Below are positions 34,120 to 42,174 of a DNA stretch of 64,000 bases, piece by piece. A program made the translations under genes and the position numbers. The notes under the pieces were generated by a model. The model was not told where the DNA came from. It saw nothing but the letters and a program-made list of their open reading frames with translations, and searched no databases. Position 1 is the stretch's first letter. Every line of letters begins with the position of its first letter. Source of the DNA: Capillimicrobium parvum (lineage in GTDB: Bacteria > Actinomycetota > Thermoleophilia > Solirubrobacterales > Solirubrobacteraceae); the NCBI RefSeq assembly GCF_021172045.1, contig NZ_CP087164.1, positions 3,720,001 to 3,784,000 on the forward strand. The letters are read 5' to 3'.

Positions 34120-35637
34120 ATGCATGTCCCGCTGACCACCGCAGACTTCTGCTACCGCGCCCGGACCGTTCACGCCGAGCGCCTCGGCGCGATCGACGAA
34201 GCCGGTTTCTCCGGCGAGCTGGGCCGCCTGACCTACGGCGAGCTGATGCTGCGCTGCGACGGGATGGTGCGCGCGTTGGACCGCATGGGCATCGCGCCCG
34301 GCGACAGGATCGCGATCATCTCGCCCAACGCGACCAAGCTGCTCATCGCGCTCTACGCGACGACCGGCACCGGGCGCATCCTGGTGCCGATCAACTTCCG
34401 CCTGACCGCCGAGGAAGCGCAGTACATCGTCGAGGACTCCGGCGCGTCGCTGCTGCTCGTCGACCCCGAGCTCGACGAACGTCTCGCCTCGGTGACCGGG
34501 CCGCGGCGGATCGTCCTCGACGGCGAGGCCGACGCCGAGCTGTTCGCTCCCGCCGACGACGCGCTCGAGTGGGCCCCGGTCGCAGAGGAGGCGCCGGCCA
34601 CGATCAACTACACGTCCGGCACGACAGCGGCGCCGAAGGGCGTCATCCTCACGCACCGCAGCCACTGGCTCAACGCAACAGCGGTCGGGTGGGGCTTCGG
34701 CCTGGCCGAGGGCGACCGCTACCTGCACACGCTGCCGATCTTCCACGTCAACGGCTGGGGCCTTCCGCTCGCCTGCGCCGCGCTCGGCGTCCCCCAGATC
34801 ATCCAGCGCGAGGTCCGTGGACCCGAGATCCTCCGCCGCGTCGACGACGAGGCGATCACGCTGCTCTGCGGCGCCGCCCCCGTCGCCGCCACGATCGAGC
34901 AGGCAGCCCAGGCCCTGCGCGCCGCCGGCCGGCCCGTTCCCGGGGACGGAACCACGCGGATGGTGTCCGGCGGCGCGCCCACCCCGGCGGCCGTCATCGA
35001 GCAGTTCGAGCACGCGACGGGCTGGGAGATGATCCACGCCTACGGCCTCACCGAGACCGGGCCCGTGCTGACCGCCAACCGCGTTCTCCCCTCCGAGGGA
35101 CTCTCGCCCCGCGACCGCGCCGAGCGCCTCGCCGCGGCCGGCGCGCCGCTGCTCGGCGTTCGACTGGCCGTCGACGAGGAAGGCGAGGTGCTCGCCCGCA
35201 CGGCCAAGGCGATGGACGGCTACTGGAACAAGCTTGACGTGTCCGAAGCGGCCATCCGCGACGGGTGGTTCATCACCGGCGACGGCGGCACCTTCGAGGA
35301 CGGCGTCCTGCGCATCACCGACCGCAAGAAGGACGTCATCGTCACCGGCGGCGAGAACGTCTCCTCCCTCCAGGTCGAAGCCGTCCTCTACCAACACCCC
35401 GACATCGTCGACGCCGCCATCATCGGCGTCCCCCATGAACGCTGGGGCGAGACGCCCAAAGCCCTTGTCGTCCTCCGTCACGGAGCCACGTTCGACGAGC
35501 AGGCGATCATCGCCCACTGCAAGCAGCACCTCGCCGGCTTCAAGTGCCCGACCTCGGTCGAGCAGCGCGACGACCTCCCCCGCACCGCCACCGGCAAGGT
35601 CCAGAAGTTCGTGCTGCGCCAGCCGTACTGGCCCTGA
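34120..35637 (+). CDS. AMP-binding acyl-CoA synthetase
   Basis: A 505-residue ANL-family ligase. The P-loop is INYTSGTTAAPKGVILTH, further motifs are MIHAYGLTETGPV and DGWFITGDGGTFEDGVLRIT, and the catalytic lysine lies in LPRTATGKVQKFVL. It activates a carboxylic acid as the CoA thioester, feeding the divergent dehydrogenase operon. ATG 34120 follows AAGGAGA; longer frames upstream run through the TetR gene and are excluded. Confidence 0.9.
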   Translation: MHVPLTTADFCYRARTVHAERLGAIDEAGFSGELGRLTYGELMLRCDGMVRALDRMGIAPGDRIAIISPNATKLLIALYATTGTGRILVPINFRLTAEEAQYIVEDSGASLLLVDPELDERLASVTGPRRIVLDGEADAELFAPADDALEWAPVAEEAPATINYTSGTTAAPKGVILTHRSHWLNATAVGWGFGLAEGDRYLHTLPIFHVNGWGLPLACAALGVPQIIQREVRGPEILRRVDDEAITLLCGAAPVAATIEQAAQALRAAGRPVPGDGTTRMVSGGAPTPAAVIEQFEHATGWEMIHAYGLTETGPVLTANRVLPSEGLSPRDRAERLAAAGAPLLGVRLAVDEEGEVLARTAKAMDGYWNKLDVSEAAIRDGWFITGDGGTFEDGVLRITDRKKDVIVTGGENVSSLQVEAVLYQHPDIVDAAIIGVPHERWGETPKALVVLRHGATFDEQAIIAHCKQHLAGFKCPTSVEQRDDLPRTATGKVQKFVLRQPYWP

Positions 35638-35861
35638 CCCATCACCGGCCGAGAACACCTCGAGGAGACTGCGCTCACGCACCTCGATTACCGTGAACCA
35701 GGCCGTGCGGGGCGCCGAGCACTGCGGCCGCCATCTCCATGACTCAGTTCCACAACGCCCAGCGATGACATCATTGCGTTCGGAGTCACAACGAAAGGTG
35801 ACTCCAGGGGGACGCCGGTCGAGAGCACCTATGCTGGCCCCGATCTTCGAAAGGGACTCTT
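35638..35861. other. Intergenic region, nothing recognised
   Basis: No gene, repeat or hairpin stands out. It must hold the promoter of the following winged-helix gene. Confidence 0.3.
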
Positions 35862-36929
35862 GTGTCTGATCTTCTCGAGCGTATTCACGTCGAGATTCGT
35901 GAGCGGCTTGCGTTGAGTCGTGCCGCTGTTGACGAGTACGAACGGTTGGAACGAGCGCTCTCCGCGCTCGAGCAGGAGACGCCTGACGCGCCGCCACCGG
36001 CCGCGAGCCCAACCGCGCCTCGTCCACGGCGACGGCGACCGGCCGCGCGAACCGCATCGGTGCGCGCGGGTCGCAGGAGCAACCGTGAGGCGTTGATCGG
36101 TGCGGTGCGCGAGCGGGCGGGCATGACCCGCGAGGAGATCTGCGAAGCCACCGGGCTGTCGGCATCAGTGGTCAGCCAGGGACTGCGCCGCCTCGTGGCG
36201 AGTGACGTTCTGACGAAGACAGAAGTTGCCGATGGTGCTCCGGTGTATGGCGTCGCGCAGCCAAGCGAGCCGCCGGCGGACGTCACCCCGGAAGCGACTG
36301 CGGGCCCGCAGGAGGCCGTCGCGGTCGTCGAAGACGCCGACGCTGCAGCCGCCCCCGCGTCCACACCTGAACCTGGAGAGGTCGCCGGCGAGACTCCCCC
36401 CGTCGAGGAACCTGCCGCTCAGACGGGCGATACCACGCAGGGGACCGATGCCACGCAGGCGGCCGCACCCGCGCAGGCTGCGGCTGAGGACGGCGCGGCC
36501 TCGTCTGAGCCGGGCCGTCGGCGCGCGGGCGCGAAGAGGCAGACCTCGAACGTGCGCCGCAACGCAAGGCGGTCCGCCGCGTCGCCCGCGACCGGGCCGC
36601 CCTCGGTCGCAGCCGAGGTTGCCGCACAGGACGACGTCGCCCCCTCGACCGCGACTGCATCGGTCGCCGGCGACGCGCCCGCCGCCGATACGAGCGCCCC
36701 CCCGACTCGCGCGAAGCGCCAGGCGCCGGCGACGCGCAAGAAGCCGAAGCGGACCACCACCTCGGCAGCGAGATCGTCCGCCAAGCCGCCAAGCCGTGCC
36801 AAGGCGTCGAGCAAGCAATCGCGCTCCAGCGCGAGTGGCAGCCGGCGTCAGCGGCCACCAGCAGCGCGCGAGAACCGCGGCAACTCCGACGCACCGAGCG
36901 GCAAAGAGGACTCCACGCCCGGCTCCTGA
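35862..36929 (+). CDS. Winged-helix protein with histone-H1-like basic tail
   Basis: A 355-residue protein. Residues 1-35 are a helical segment (LLERIHVEIRERLALSRAAV). Residues 70-130 hold a helix-turn-helix of MarR/TrmB-like type (REALIGAVRERAGMTREEIC then GLSASVVSQGLRRLVASDVL). The rest is low-complexity: an acidic Pro-Ala stretch (135-225) and then a Lys/Arg/Ala/Ser/Pro tail (ARKKPKR-like clusters to the end). This resembles nucleoid-associated H1-like proteins that pair a DNA-binding domain with a disordered basic tail. Start is GTG. It is probably an abundant DNA-organising or global regulatory protein. Confidence 0.65.
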   Translation: MSDLLERIHVEIRERLALSRAAVDEYERLERALSALEQETPDAPPPAASPTAPRPRRRRPAARTASVRAGRRSNREALIGAVRERAGMTREEICEATGLSASVVSQGLRRLVASDVLTKTEVADGAPVYGVAQPSEPPADVTPEATAGPQEAVAVVEDADAAAAPASTPEPGEVAGETPPVEEPAAQTGDTTQGTDATQAAAPAQAAAEDGAASSEPGRRRAGAKRQTSNVRRNARRSAASPATGPPSVAAEVAAQDDVAPSTATASVAGDAPAADTSAPPTRAKRQAPATRKKPKRTTTSAARSSAKPPSRAKASSKQSRSSASGSRRQRPPAARENRGNSDAPSGKEDSTPGS

Positions 36930-37164
36930 GTGACCGCTCGGCCGTCGGGTGGAGGCGCCCGTCTCTTGCGGGCGCCGGGGCGTGAGGCTTGATGCTCCCG
37001 CTGCACCCACGAGACCCGAACACCAACCAGGCGGTCGCAGTGGAGCTCCGAACCGACCGAGACGTCCTGGACCGCCGCTTCTCGCGCGACGCACGAGCGC
37101 TTCCGCGCAAGCGCGCAGTGCAGGTGGCAGGCGAAGGCGAGCGCGACGCCGTAGGCTTCGGAGC
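36930..37164. other. Intergenic region before the PPK2 gene
   Basis: A GGCGCCCGTCTCTTGCGGGC-like inverted repeat just after the winged-helix stop (about 36953-36976) could be a terminator stem; otherwise nothing is recognised. Confidence 0.3.
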
Positions 37165-38013
37165 ATGGCGAAGCGCCAGCAGCGCTCGGCTTCGCAGCAA
37201 TCGGCCGCCCCGCAGCCCGGTCAGCCGTTTCCGAAGAAGGTCTACGAGCGGGAGCTGATCCGGCTCCAGGGCGAACTGGTCAAGCTCCAGGAGTGGATCC
37301 GCGCCGAGGGCGCACGGCTCGTGATCGTCTTCGAAGGGCGCGATGCCGCCGGCAAGGGCAGCACGATCAAGCGCGTCACGCAGTACCTCAACCCGCGTGT
37401 CGCCCGCATCGCCGCGCTTCCCGCCCCGACCGAGCGCGAGCGCGGCCAGTGGTACTTCCAGCGCTACATCGCACACCTTCCGGCCGCCGGCGAGATCGTC
37501 CTCTTCGACCGCTCGTGGTACAACCGCGCGGGTGTCGAGAAGGTGATGGACTTCTGCACTGCCGAGGAGTACCACCGCTTCCTCCACCAGTGCCCGATCT
37601 TCGAGCGGATGCTCGTCGAGGACGGCATCCTTCTGCGCAAGTACTGGTTCTCCGTGAGCGACGCCGAGCAGCAGGCCCGGTTCAAATCACGCCTCAAGGA
37701 TCCGATGCGGCAGTGGAAGCTCTCGCCGATGGACCTGCAGTCGATCGTCCGTTGGGAGGACTACTCGCAGGCGAAGGACCAGATGATGGTCCACACCGAC
37801 ATCGCCGAGGCTCACTGGTTCGTCGTCGAGAGCGACGACAAGCGGCGCGCGCGTCTGAACATGATCGCCCACCTGTTGTCGTCACTGGACTACGACGACG
37901 TCGCCCATCCATCGCTGAAGCTGCCGAAGCGCCCGCCTCCACGCGGCTACGAGCGGCCGCCCCGCGAGACGCAGACCTACGTGCCGGACCACGCCGCGTC
38001 GCTGCTGTCCTGA
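37165..38013 (+). CDS. ppk2: Polyphosphate kinase 2 family protein
   Basis: A 282-residue kinase. Walker A is LVIVFEGRDAAGKGSTIKR, with the lid-module pattern PTERERGQWYFQRYIAHLPA and Walker B EIVLFDRSWYNRAGVEKVMD. RLKDPMRQWKLSPMDLQS and the final GYERPPRETQTYVPDHAAS are typical. PPK2 enzymes use polyphosphate to phosphorylate nucleotides. Single-domain, cytoplasmic. ATG 37165 chosen because the family starts here. Confidence 0.92.
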   Translation: MAKRQQRSASQQSAAPQPGQPFPKKVYERELIRLQGELVKLQEWIRAEGARLVIVFEGRDAAGKGSTIKRVTQYLNPRVARIAALPAPTERERGQWYFQRYIAHLPAAGEIVLFDRSWYNRAGVEKVMDFCTAEEYHRFLHQCPIFERMLVEDGILLRKYWFSVSDAEQQARFKSRLKDPMRQWKLSPMDLQSIVRWEDYSQAKDQMMVHTDIAEAHWFVVESDDKRRARLNMIAHLLSSLDYDDVAHPSLKLPKRPPPRGYERPPRETQTYVPDHAASLLS

Positions 38014-38019
38014 GCCCCG

Positions 38020-38553
38020 GAGCCTCCGAGACAGGGGCAGCCGCGCCGCTGCTCCGGGCTGATCTGACAGCAAGGACCTCCTCGGTGACCGGCGGGAGAA
38101 ATGGCGTGCCGCCACCGACGACGATCGGGTAGCGGAACATCCGTAGCTCGTCGACGAGGCCGAGCTCGACCGCCTGCGTGGCCGGCCGGGCGCCGCCGAT
38201 CGAGACATGCTTGTCGGTCGCGTCGAGCGCCGCGGCGGCCTCCTCGGCCAGTGGCGCCTCGGCGAGCCGGGCGTTCCGCTGCACGCTGCCGAGCGTCCGG
38301 CTGAACACGACCTTCGGGATCGCGCACCAGACGTCGGCGAACGCCGCCCCGGACTCGGTTTCCCGCATCGACGGGTCCATCTCCCACACCAGCATCGTCT
38401 CGTAGAGCATGGGGCCGAGCAGGAAGCCACCGACCTCGCGGTTCAGCTCGGGGTGGAAACGGAACAGCTCGTCGCTCGGGGCCGTCGTGCGAACCCGCCC
38501 TCACGGTCGGTGATGAAGCCGTCCACCGAGACGCTCATCGAGTAGATCAGCAT
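38020..38553 (-). pseudogene. DHFR/RibD-like reductase, frameshifted and truncated
   Basis: From ATG 38553 the frame reads MLIYSMSVSVDGFITDREGG, then loses frame near 38490. Homology resumes as TAPSDELFRFHPELNREVGG, MLYETMLVWEMD, HVSIGGARPATQAVELGLVD and FRYPIVVGGGTPFLPPV. After that the tail does not match the family and runs into the end of ppk2, so the C-terminus is missing. The family are NADPH-dependent reductase-like proteins. Confidence 0.75.
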
Positions 38554-38628
38554 GGCGTCACGCTCGTCGTATCACTGCGACGGACGATGATCGTGATGAC
38601 GTTCGCTCTTAGCGTGACAAGACGTGCG

Positions 38629-38693
38629 CTCTTGAGCGTGACAACGGCCTCTCCGACCTCTCGCAGTTCGTCCTACCGCTCGCCAGGACGGAT
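38629..38693. repeat. Direct repeat, copy 1 (flanks MBL gene)
   Basis: About 65 bp starting TCTTGAGCGTGACAACGG and ending AGGACGGAT, about 80 percent identical to copy 2. It overlaps the last codons and stop of the MBL gene. Confidence 0.7.
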
Positions 38694-39311
38694 CGCGCGG
38701 GGTCGCCATGGCTCATGCTCGTGCGCGAGCCACACCATCTCGGGATCGAGCGCGCGCACCCGCAGCTGGCCTGCGGTCTGCGGCTCGTCGAGCTCGCCGA
38801 ACCAGACCGCCACGTCGCCGCCGACGACGACCGGACGCCCGCCGGTCTCGACGACGATCACCTGCATGCCGCGCGTGTGGCCCGGCGCCGGGACGAGTCG
38901 GAGCCCAGGAAGCAGCTCGAACTCGCCGTCGACCGGCACGTACCGCACGCCGGGCGCCTCGACCCACTCCCGAATGGTGTAGTCGTCCTCGCTGCGCGCG
39001 TCGTCGAGCTCCCGACGCTGGACGTAGATCGGCCTGCCGGCGAAAAGGTGGTTGCCGCCGCAGTGGTCGAACTGCAGGTGTGTGTTGACGACGATGTCGA
39101 TGCCGGCGAGATCGAAGCTCTGCTTGCTCAGTGGCCGGAGCCGGGGATCGAGGTCGGCCGCCGCCGGGTGCAGCTCCGTCATGCCGGTGTCCACCAGCAC
39201 GCGCGCATCGGGATGGTCGATGACGTGCACGTAGACCGGCATCCGCTCGCCCTCGGCGAGCAGATCGGCAACGAAGACCGGCGTGACGGTGATCGAGCCG
39301 GGGGCGTTCAT
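38673..39311 (-). CDS. Metallo-beta-lactamase-fold hydrolase (N-acyl-homoserine-lactonase-like)
   Basis: A 212-residue MBL protein. The zinc motif is NTHLQFDHCGGNHLF (HxxxDH; the usual HxHxDH has Q and L between), further ligands lie in VPAPGHTRGMQVIVVE and VVGGDVAVW, and the last His in WLAHEHEP. The pattern and length are those of AttM/AiiA-type lactonases, but the first motif His-x-His is His-Leu-Gln, which may change metal use. It is flanked by direct repeats. Confidence 0.75.
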   Translation of the reverse strand: MNAPGSITVTPVFVADLLAEGERMPVYVHVIDHPDARVLVDTGMTELHPAAADLDPRLRPLSKQSFDLAGIDIVVNTHLQFDHCGGNHLFAGRPIYVQRRELDDARSEDDYTIREWVEAPGVRYVPVDGEFELLPGLRLVPAPGHTRGMQVIVVETGGRPVVVGGDVAVWFGELDEPQTAGQLRVRALDPEMVWLAHEHEPWRPRAIRPGER

Positions 39312-39336
39312 CGTGTACCGACCGCCGCGGCGTTCT

Positions 39337-39402
39337 CTCTTGAGCGTGACAACGGAGCTCTCCTACCTCTCGCATTCGTTCTGCCGTCTCGCTAGGACGG
39401 AT
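39337..39402. repeat. Direct repeat, copy 2
   Basis: About 66 bp starting CTCTTGAGCGTGACAACGG and ending GCTAGGACGGAT, lying 25 bp upstream of the MBL start. Together with copy 1 it frames a roughly 0.7-kb unit carrying one gene. Confidence 0.7.
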
Positions 39403-39719
39403 GGGGAGACGCAAACTCATCGCTGCAGCCCTCCGAGCCATCACCTTGAGCGACGCACGGCCGCGACCGTCGCGTCGACAAGCTCGGCGCTCGAGGTCCG
39501 TCGAGAGACCGGAGTAGCCGATTCTCGACCATCAGTGCCACGGCTCTCAGGAGCCGTCGCACTCGGCGTAGGCCCGCTCTCGCTTTCGCGTCGCGGGTTC
39601 GGCACGCGGGCGCATGCGGTCGTGGCACACGAGCCCGTACGCCGTCTCTGTCGCCTTTTGAGTACCGCGCTGCTCGATTCCGTTCACCATCATCCGGCGG
39701 GACGCCCGCGGGCAGCCGA
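39403..39719. other. Gap without a supported gene
   Basis: No frame shows family features. The lower coding bias here suggests decayed sequence between the MBL unit and the TerC remnant. Confidence 0.4.
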
Positions 39720-39990
39720 CTACGCGCCGAGGTCTTCTCGCGGGATGTCGTCTCGCGCGACCTCACCGAGACCGTCACCGACGCGGCGCGCCTTTGGAGG
39801 CGATGCAGCTCGCGACGAACCTGCGGGCCGAACGGGCGGGATGTGGACCACGTCGGTGAGCAGGAACTTGACGCCGACGAACACCAGGATCACGGCGAGC
39901 CCGACGTCGAGGTAGGCGAAGCGGTCACGGGCCCCGGCCAGGAGGAAGTAGACCCCGGACGCGATCGTCGACGCCGTCGCGTGCGGTCAG
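39720..39990 (-). pseudogene. TerC-family membrane protein, C-terminal remnant
   Basis: A minus frame reads GVYFLLAGARDRFAYLDVGL then AVILVFVGVKFLLTDVVHIP, the last two helices of TerC proteins. After that the tail is unrelated and stops at 39720. Upstream helices are missing. Confidence 0.65.
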
Positions 39991-40049
39991 CATCAGGACG
40001 CTGAGAGCTTTTCACCGGGCACCGTCCGGTAGCGTGGGCGGCTGTCGTC

Positions 40050-41186
40050 GTGGCGCGATCTCCTCACCCAGCCGCCGGCGAGCCCACCGCTCACCCGACT
40101 GTCGCGGGTCCCTGGGCGCCTCGATCGAGCTCCTGGATCGAGCGGGCTCCGTCGCGGTTCGCCGGCCGGTCGCTGCGGCCGCTGCTGATCGGCGCCTGCC
40201 CGCGCTCGGGCACGACGCTGCTGCGCAGCATGCTCGACAACCACCCGGATCTCGCGGTGCCCGCCGAGACGAACCTCGTGTTCCCGCTGTGGCGGTTCCG
40301 GGTCCGCTACGGCGACCTGCGCGATGCCGCGAACCGCCGCAGGATCGGCGAGTGGATCTTCCTGACCCAGGGCTTCGGCGGTCAGCGCATCCGCGCGCGC
40401 CGCGATCCCGTGGAGGCGATCGAGCGCATCGTCGCCGCCCCCCCGACGCTCGGCTCGATCCTCGCCACGTGCTTCGAGATGTACGCCGAGATGCACGGCA
40501 AGCCGCGGTGGGGCGACAAGCGCCCCGGCTACGCCGGGCAGATCGACACGATGTTCGCGCTGTTCCCCGACGCCCAGTTCATCAACCTCGTGCGCGACCC
40601 GCGGGCCGCGGTCGCGTCGCAGATGCCGCTCGGCTGGGCCGCGGAGGACACGGCGCTCGCGCATTCGCTGGCCAACTGGGAGACGGCGGTCGCGCGCGTC
40701 GATGCGATGGCGCCGCGCCTGCGCCCGGACCAGCTGCTCGACGTGCGCTACGAGGACCTCGTCCGCGATCCGGCGACCGAGCTCGAGCGCATCTGCGCGT
40801 TCGCCGGTCTGCGCGGCGGCGACGCGGTCGCCCACATGATCAGCGCCGAGCGCCGCGGCACGTTCCGCGAGGGCTGGCACGAGCGCCTGAACGAGCCGAT
40901 CAGCACCGCGCCGATCGACAGCTGGCGCGAGCGCCTGCGCCCCGGCGACGTGGCGCTCGTCGAGCAGGCGACGTGCCGGTGGTTCGGCCGGTTCGGCTAC
41001 CGGCCCCTGCCCGGGCTCACGGCCGCGGCGGATCCGGTCCAGATGGCGCGGCTCGACGAACAGCGCCGCCGGCGCCGGCGCAAGTGGCGCCGGCACCGCA
41101 TCGACGAGCTCAAGCGCCGCTACGTCCTGTACCGCCGCCCGGTGGCCGCCGAGCCCCGGGCCGCGGGCCGCGGGCCGCATCCTTGA
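40050..41186 (+). CDS. Sulfotransferase family protein
   Basis: A 378-residue PAPS-dependent sulfotransferase. The 5'-phosphosulfate loop is LIGACPRSGTTLLRSMLDNH and the 3'-phosphate motif is INLVRDPRAAVASQMPLGWA. Length and the ETNLVFPLWRFR segment fit bacterial sulfotransferase-3-like proteins. The C-terminus is strongly basic (RRRRRRKWRRHR). Starts at GTG 40050. It converges with a second sulfotransferase on the other strand, overlapping it by 77 bp. Confidence 0.82.
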   Translation: MARSPHPAAGEPTAHPTVAGPWAPRSSSWIERAPSRFAGRSLRPLLIGACPRSGTTLLRSMLDNHPDLAVPAETNLVFPLWRFRVRYGDLRDAANRRRIGEWIFLTQGFGGQRIRARRDPVEAIERIVAAPPTLGSILATCFEMYAEMHGKPRWGDKRPGYAGQIDTMFALFPDAQFINLVRDPRAAVASQMPLGWAAEDTALAHSLANWETAVARVDAMAPRLRPDQLLDVRYEDLVRDPATELERICAFAGLRGGDAVAHMISAERRGTFREGWHERLNEPISTAPIDSWRERLRPGDVALVEQATCRWFGRFGYRPLPGLTAAADPVQMARLDEQRRRRRRKWRRHRIDELKRRYVLYRRPVAAEPRAAGRGPHP

Positions 41187-42174
41187 CCCGCCGGGGGATG
41201 CGCCGCACCGCGGCGGCGCGCAACCGGTCCAGCGCCGACGGCGGCGGAGCGGGCGGCCTCGGCCGCGGCGGCCGGCGCCGCCGCGCCGCGATCGCCGAGG
41301 ACTCCGCGATCTGCGACGCGTCGGCGTACACGCAGTGGTACGCCGCGCGGGCCGCGTCAAGGCGCGCGTGGGCGCCCGGATCCTCGTCGGCGGGGCCGCT
41401 GAGCAGCAGCAGCGCCTCCCAGGCCTCCTCCATGATCTCCTGGAGCCCGGCGGGGAGCGTGAGCGTCCCCCACGCGCCCCGGTTGCGATGCAGTCGCGGG
41501 TCCACGAACGCGTCGATGTCCGGGCGCGGGACGGACGCGACCTCAGCGAGCTCGCGCAGCCCGATCCGCTCCCCGGCGCGGGCGACGACCGAGCTCCAGT
41601 CGGCGAACAGGTCGTCGTGGCGGACGAAGGCGCGCGACCGCCCGCGGGTGACGTGCTCGATCTCGAGCATCTGGTTGAGCCACCCGGCGCCACGGCTGAC
41701 GTCCGACTGCCACGTGCCGTAGGACCTCCGCGCGCTGAGCAGGATCTCGACCGGGTGGCGCAGCATCGTCAGCGACGACGTCTGGACGCCCAGATCCGCC
41801 GAGCACGCTGTCCACAGCGGCAGGAACCAGCCGCTGCGGGGGTCCTTGACGACGACGACGGGCGCCGCAGCGAGCTCCTGCCCGAGCCAGGCGCGCAGCT
41901 GCTCGCGGGCGGGGGCCGCAGCCGCCGCGGCGGCGGTGCGAGCGAATGCCTCCGGGCGGGCGTCGAAGACGTGCACGTTGACCTCGGGCGCCCGCATCAG
42001 GCGCCGATGGAAGTCGACGACCCAGCGCGGCTCGCCGAACCCGCGAGGGTTCGTCGCGTTGGCGCGGACCTCAGGCTGCGGGATCGTGAACCCGAGCTGG
42101 CCGAGGATGCCCGCCAGCAGGCTCGTCCCGCTGCGCCCCACGCCGACGACCAGGACCAGGCGCCGATCGGTCAC
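41110..42174 (-). CDS. Second sulfotransferase family protein
   Basis: A 354-residue protein. The PAPS loop is VVGVGRSGTSLLAGILGQLG, with KDPRSGWFLPLWT and the 3'-phosphate segment TMLRHPVEILLSARRSYGTW. The C-terminal 60 residues are Arg/Pro-rich and probably disordered. It starts at a GTG overlapping the stop of the glycosyltransferase gene by 4 bp, so the two work together, probably sulfating a secreted glycan or teichoic-acid-like polymer. Confidence 0.82.
   Translation of the reverse strand: MTDRRLVLVVGVGRSGTSLLAGILGQLGFTIPQPEVRANATNPRGFGEPRWVVDFHRRLMRAPEVNVHVFDARPEAFARTAAAAAAAPAREQLRAWLGQELAAAPVVVVKDPRSGWFLPLWTACSADLGVQTSSLTMLRHPVEILLSARRSYGTWQSDVSRGAGWLNQMLEIEHVTRGRSRAFVRHDDLFADWSSVVARAGERIGLRELAEVASVPRPDIDAFVDPRLHRNRGAWGTLTLPAGLQEIMEEAWEALLLLSGPADEDPGAHARLDAARAAYHCVYADASQIAESSAIAARRRRPPRPRPPAPPPSALDRLRAAAVRRIPRRVKDAARGPRPGARRPPGGGTGRSGA

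Noticed and set aside
38581-38693. CRISPR array from the repeated GAGCGTGACAA words
   Set aside because: Only irregular partial copies with no regular spacers; they belong to the direct repeat flanking the MBL gene.
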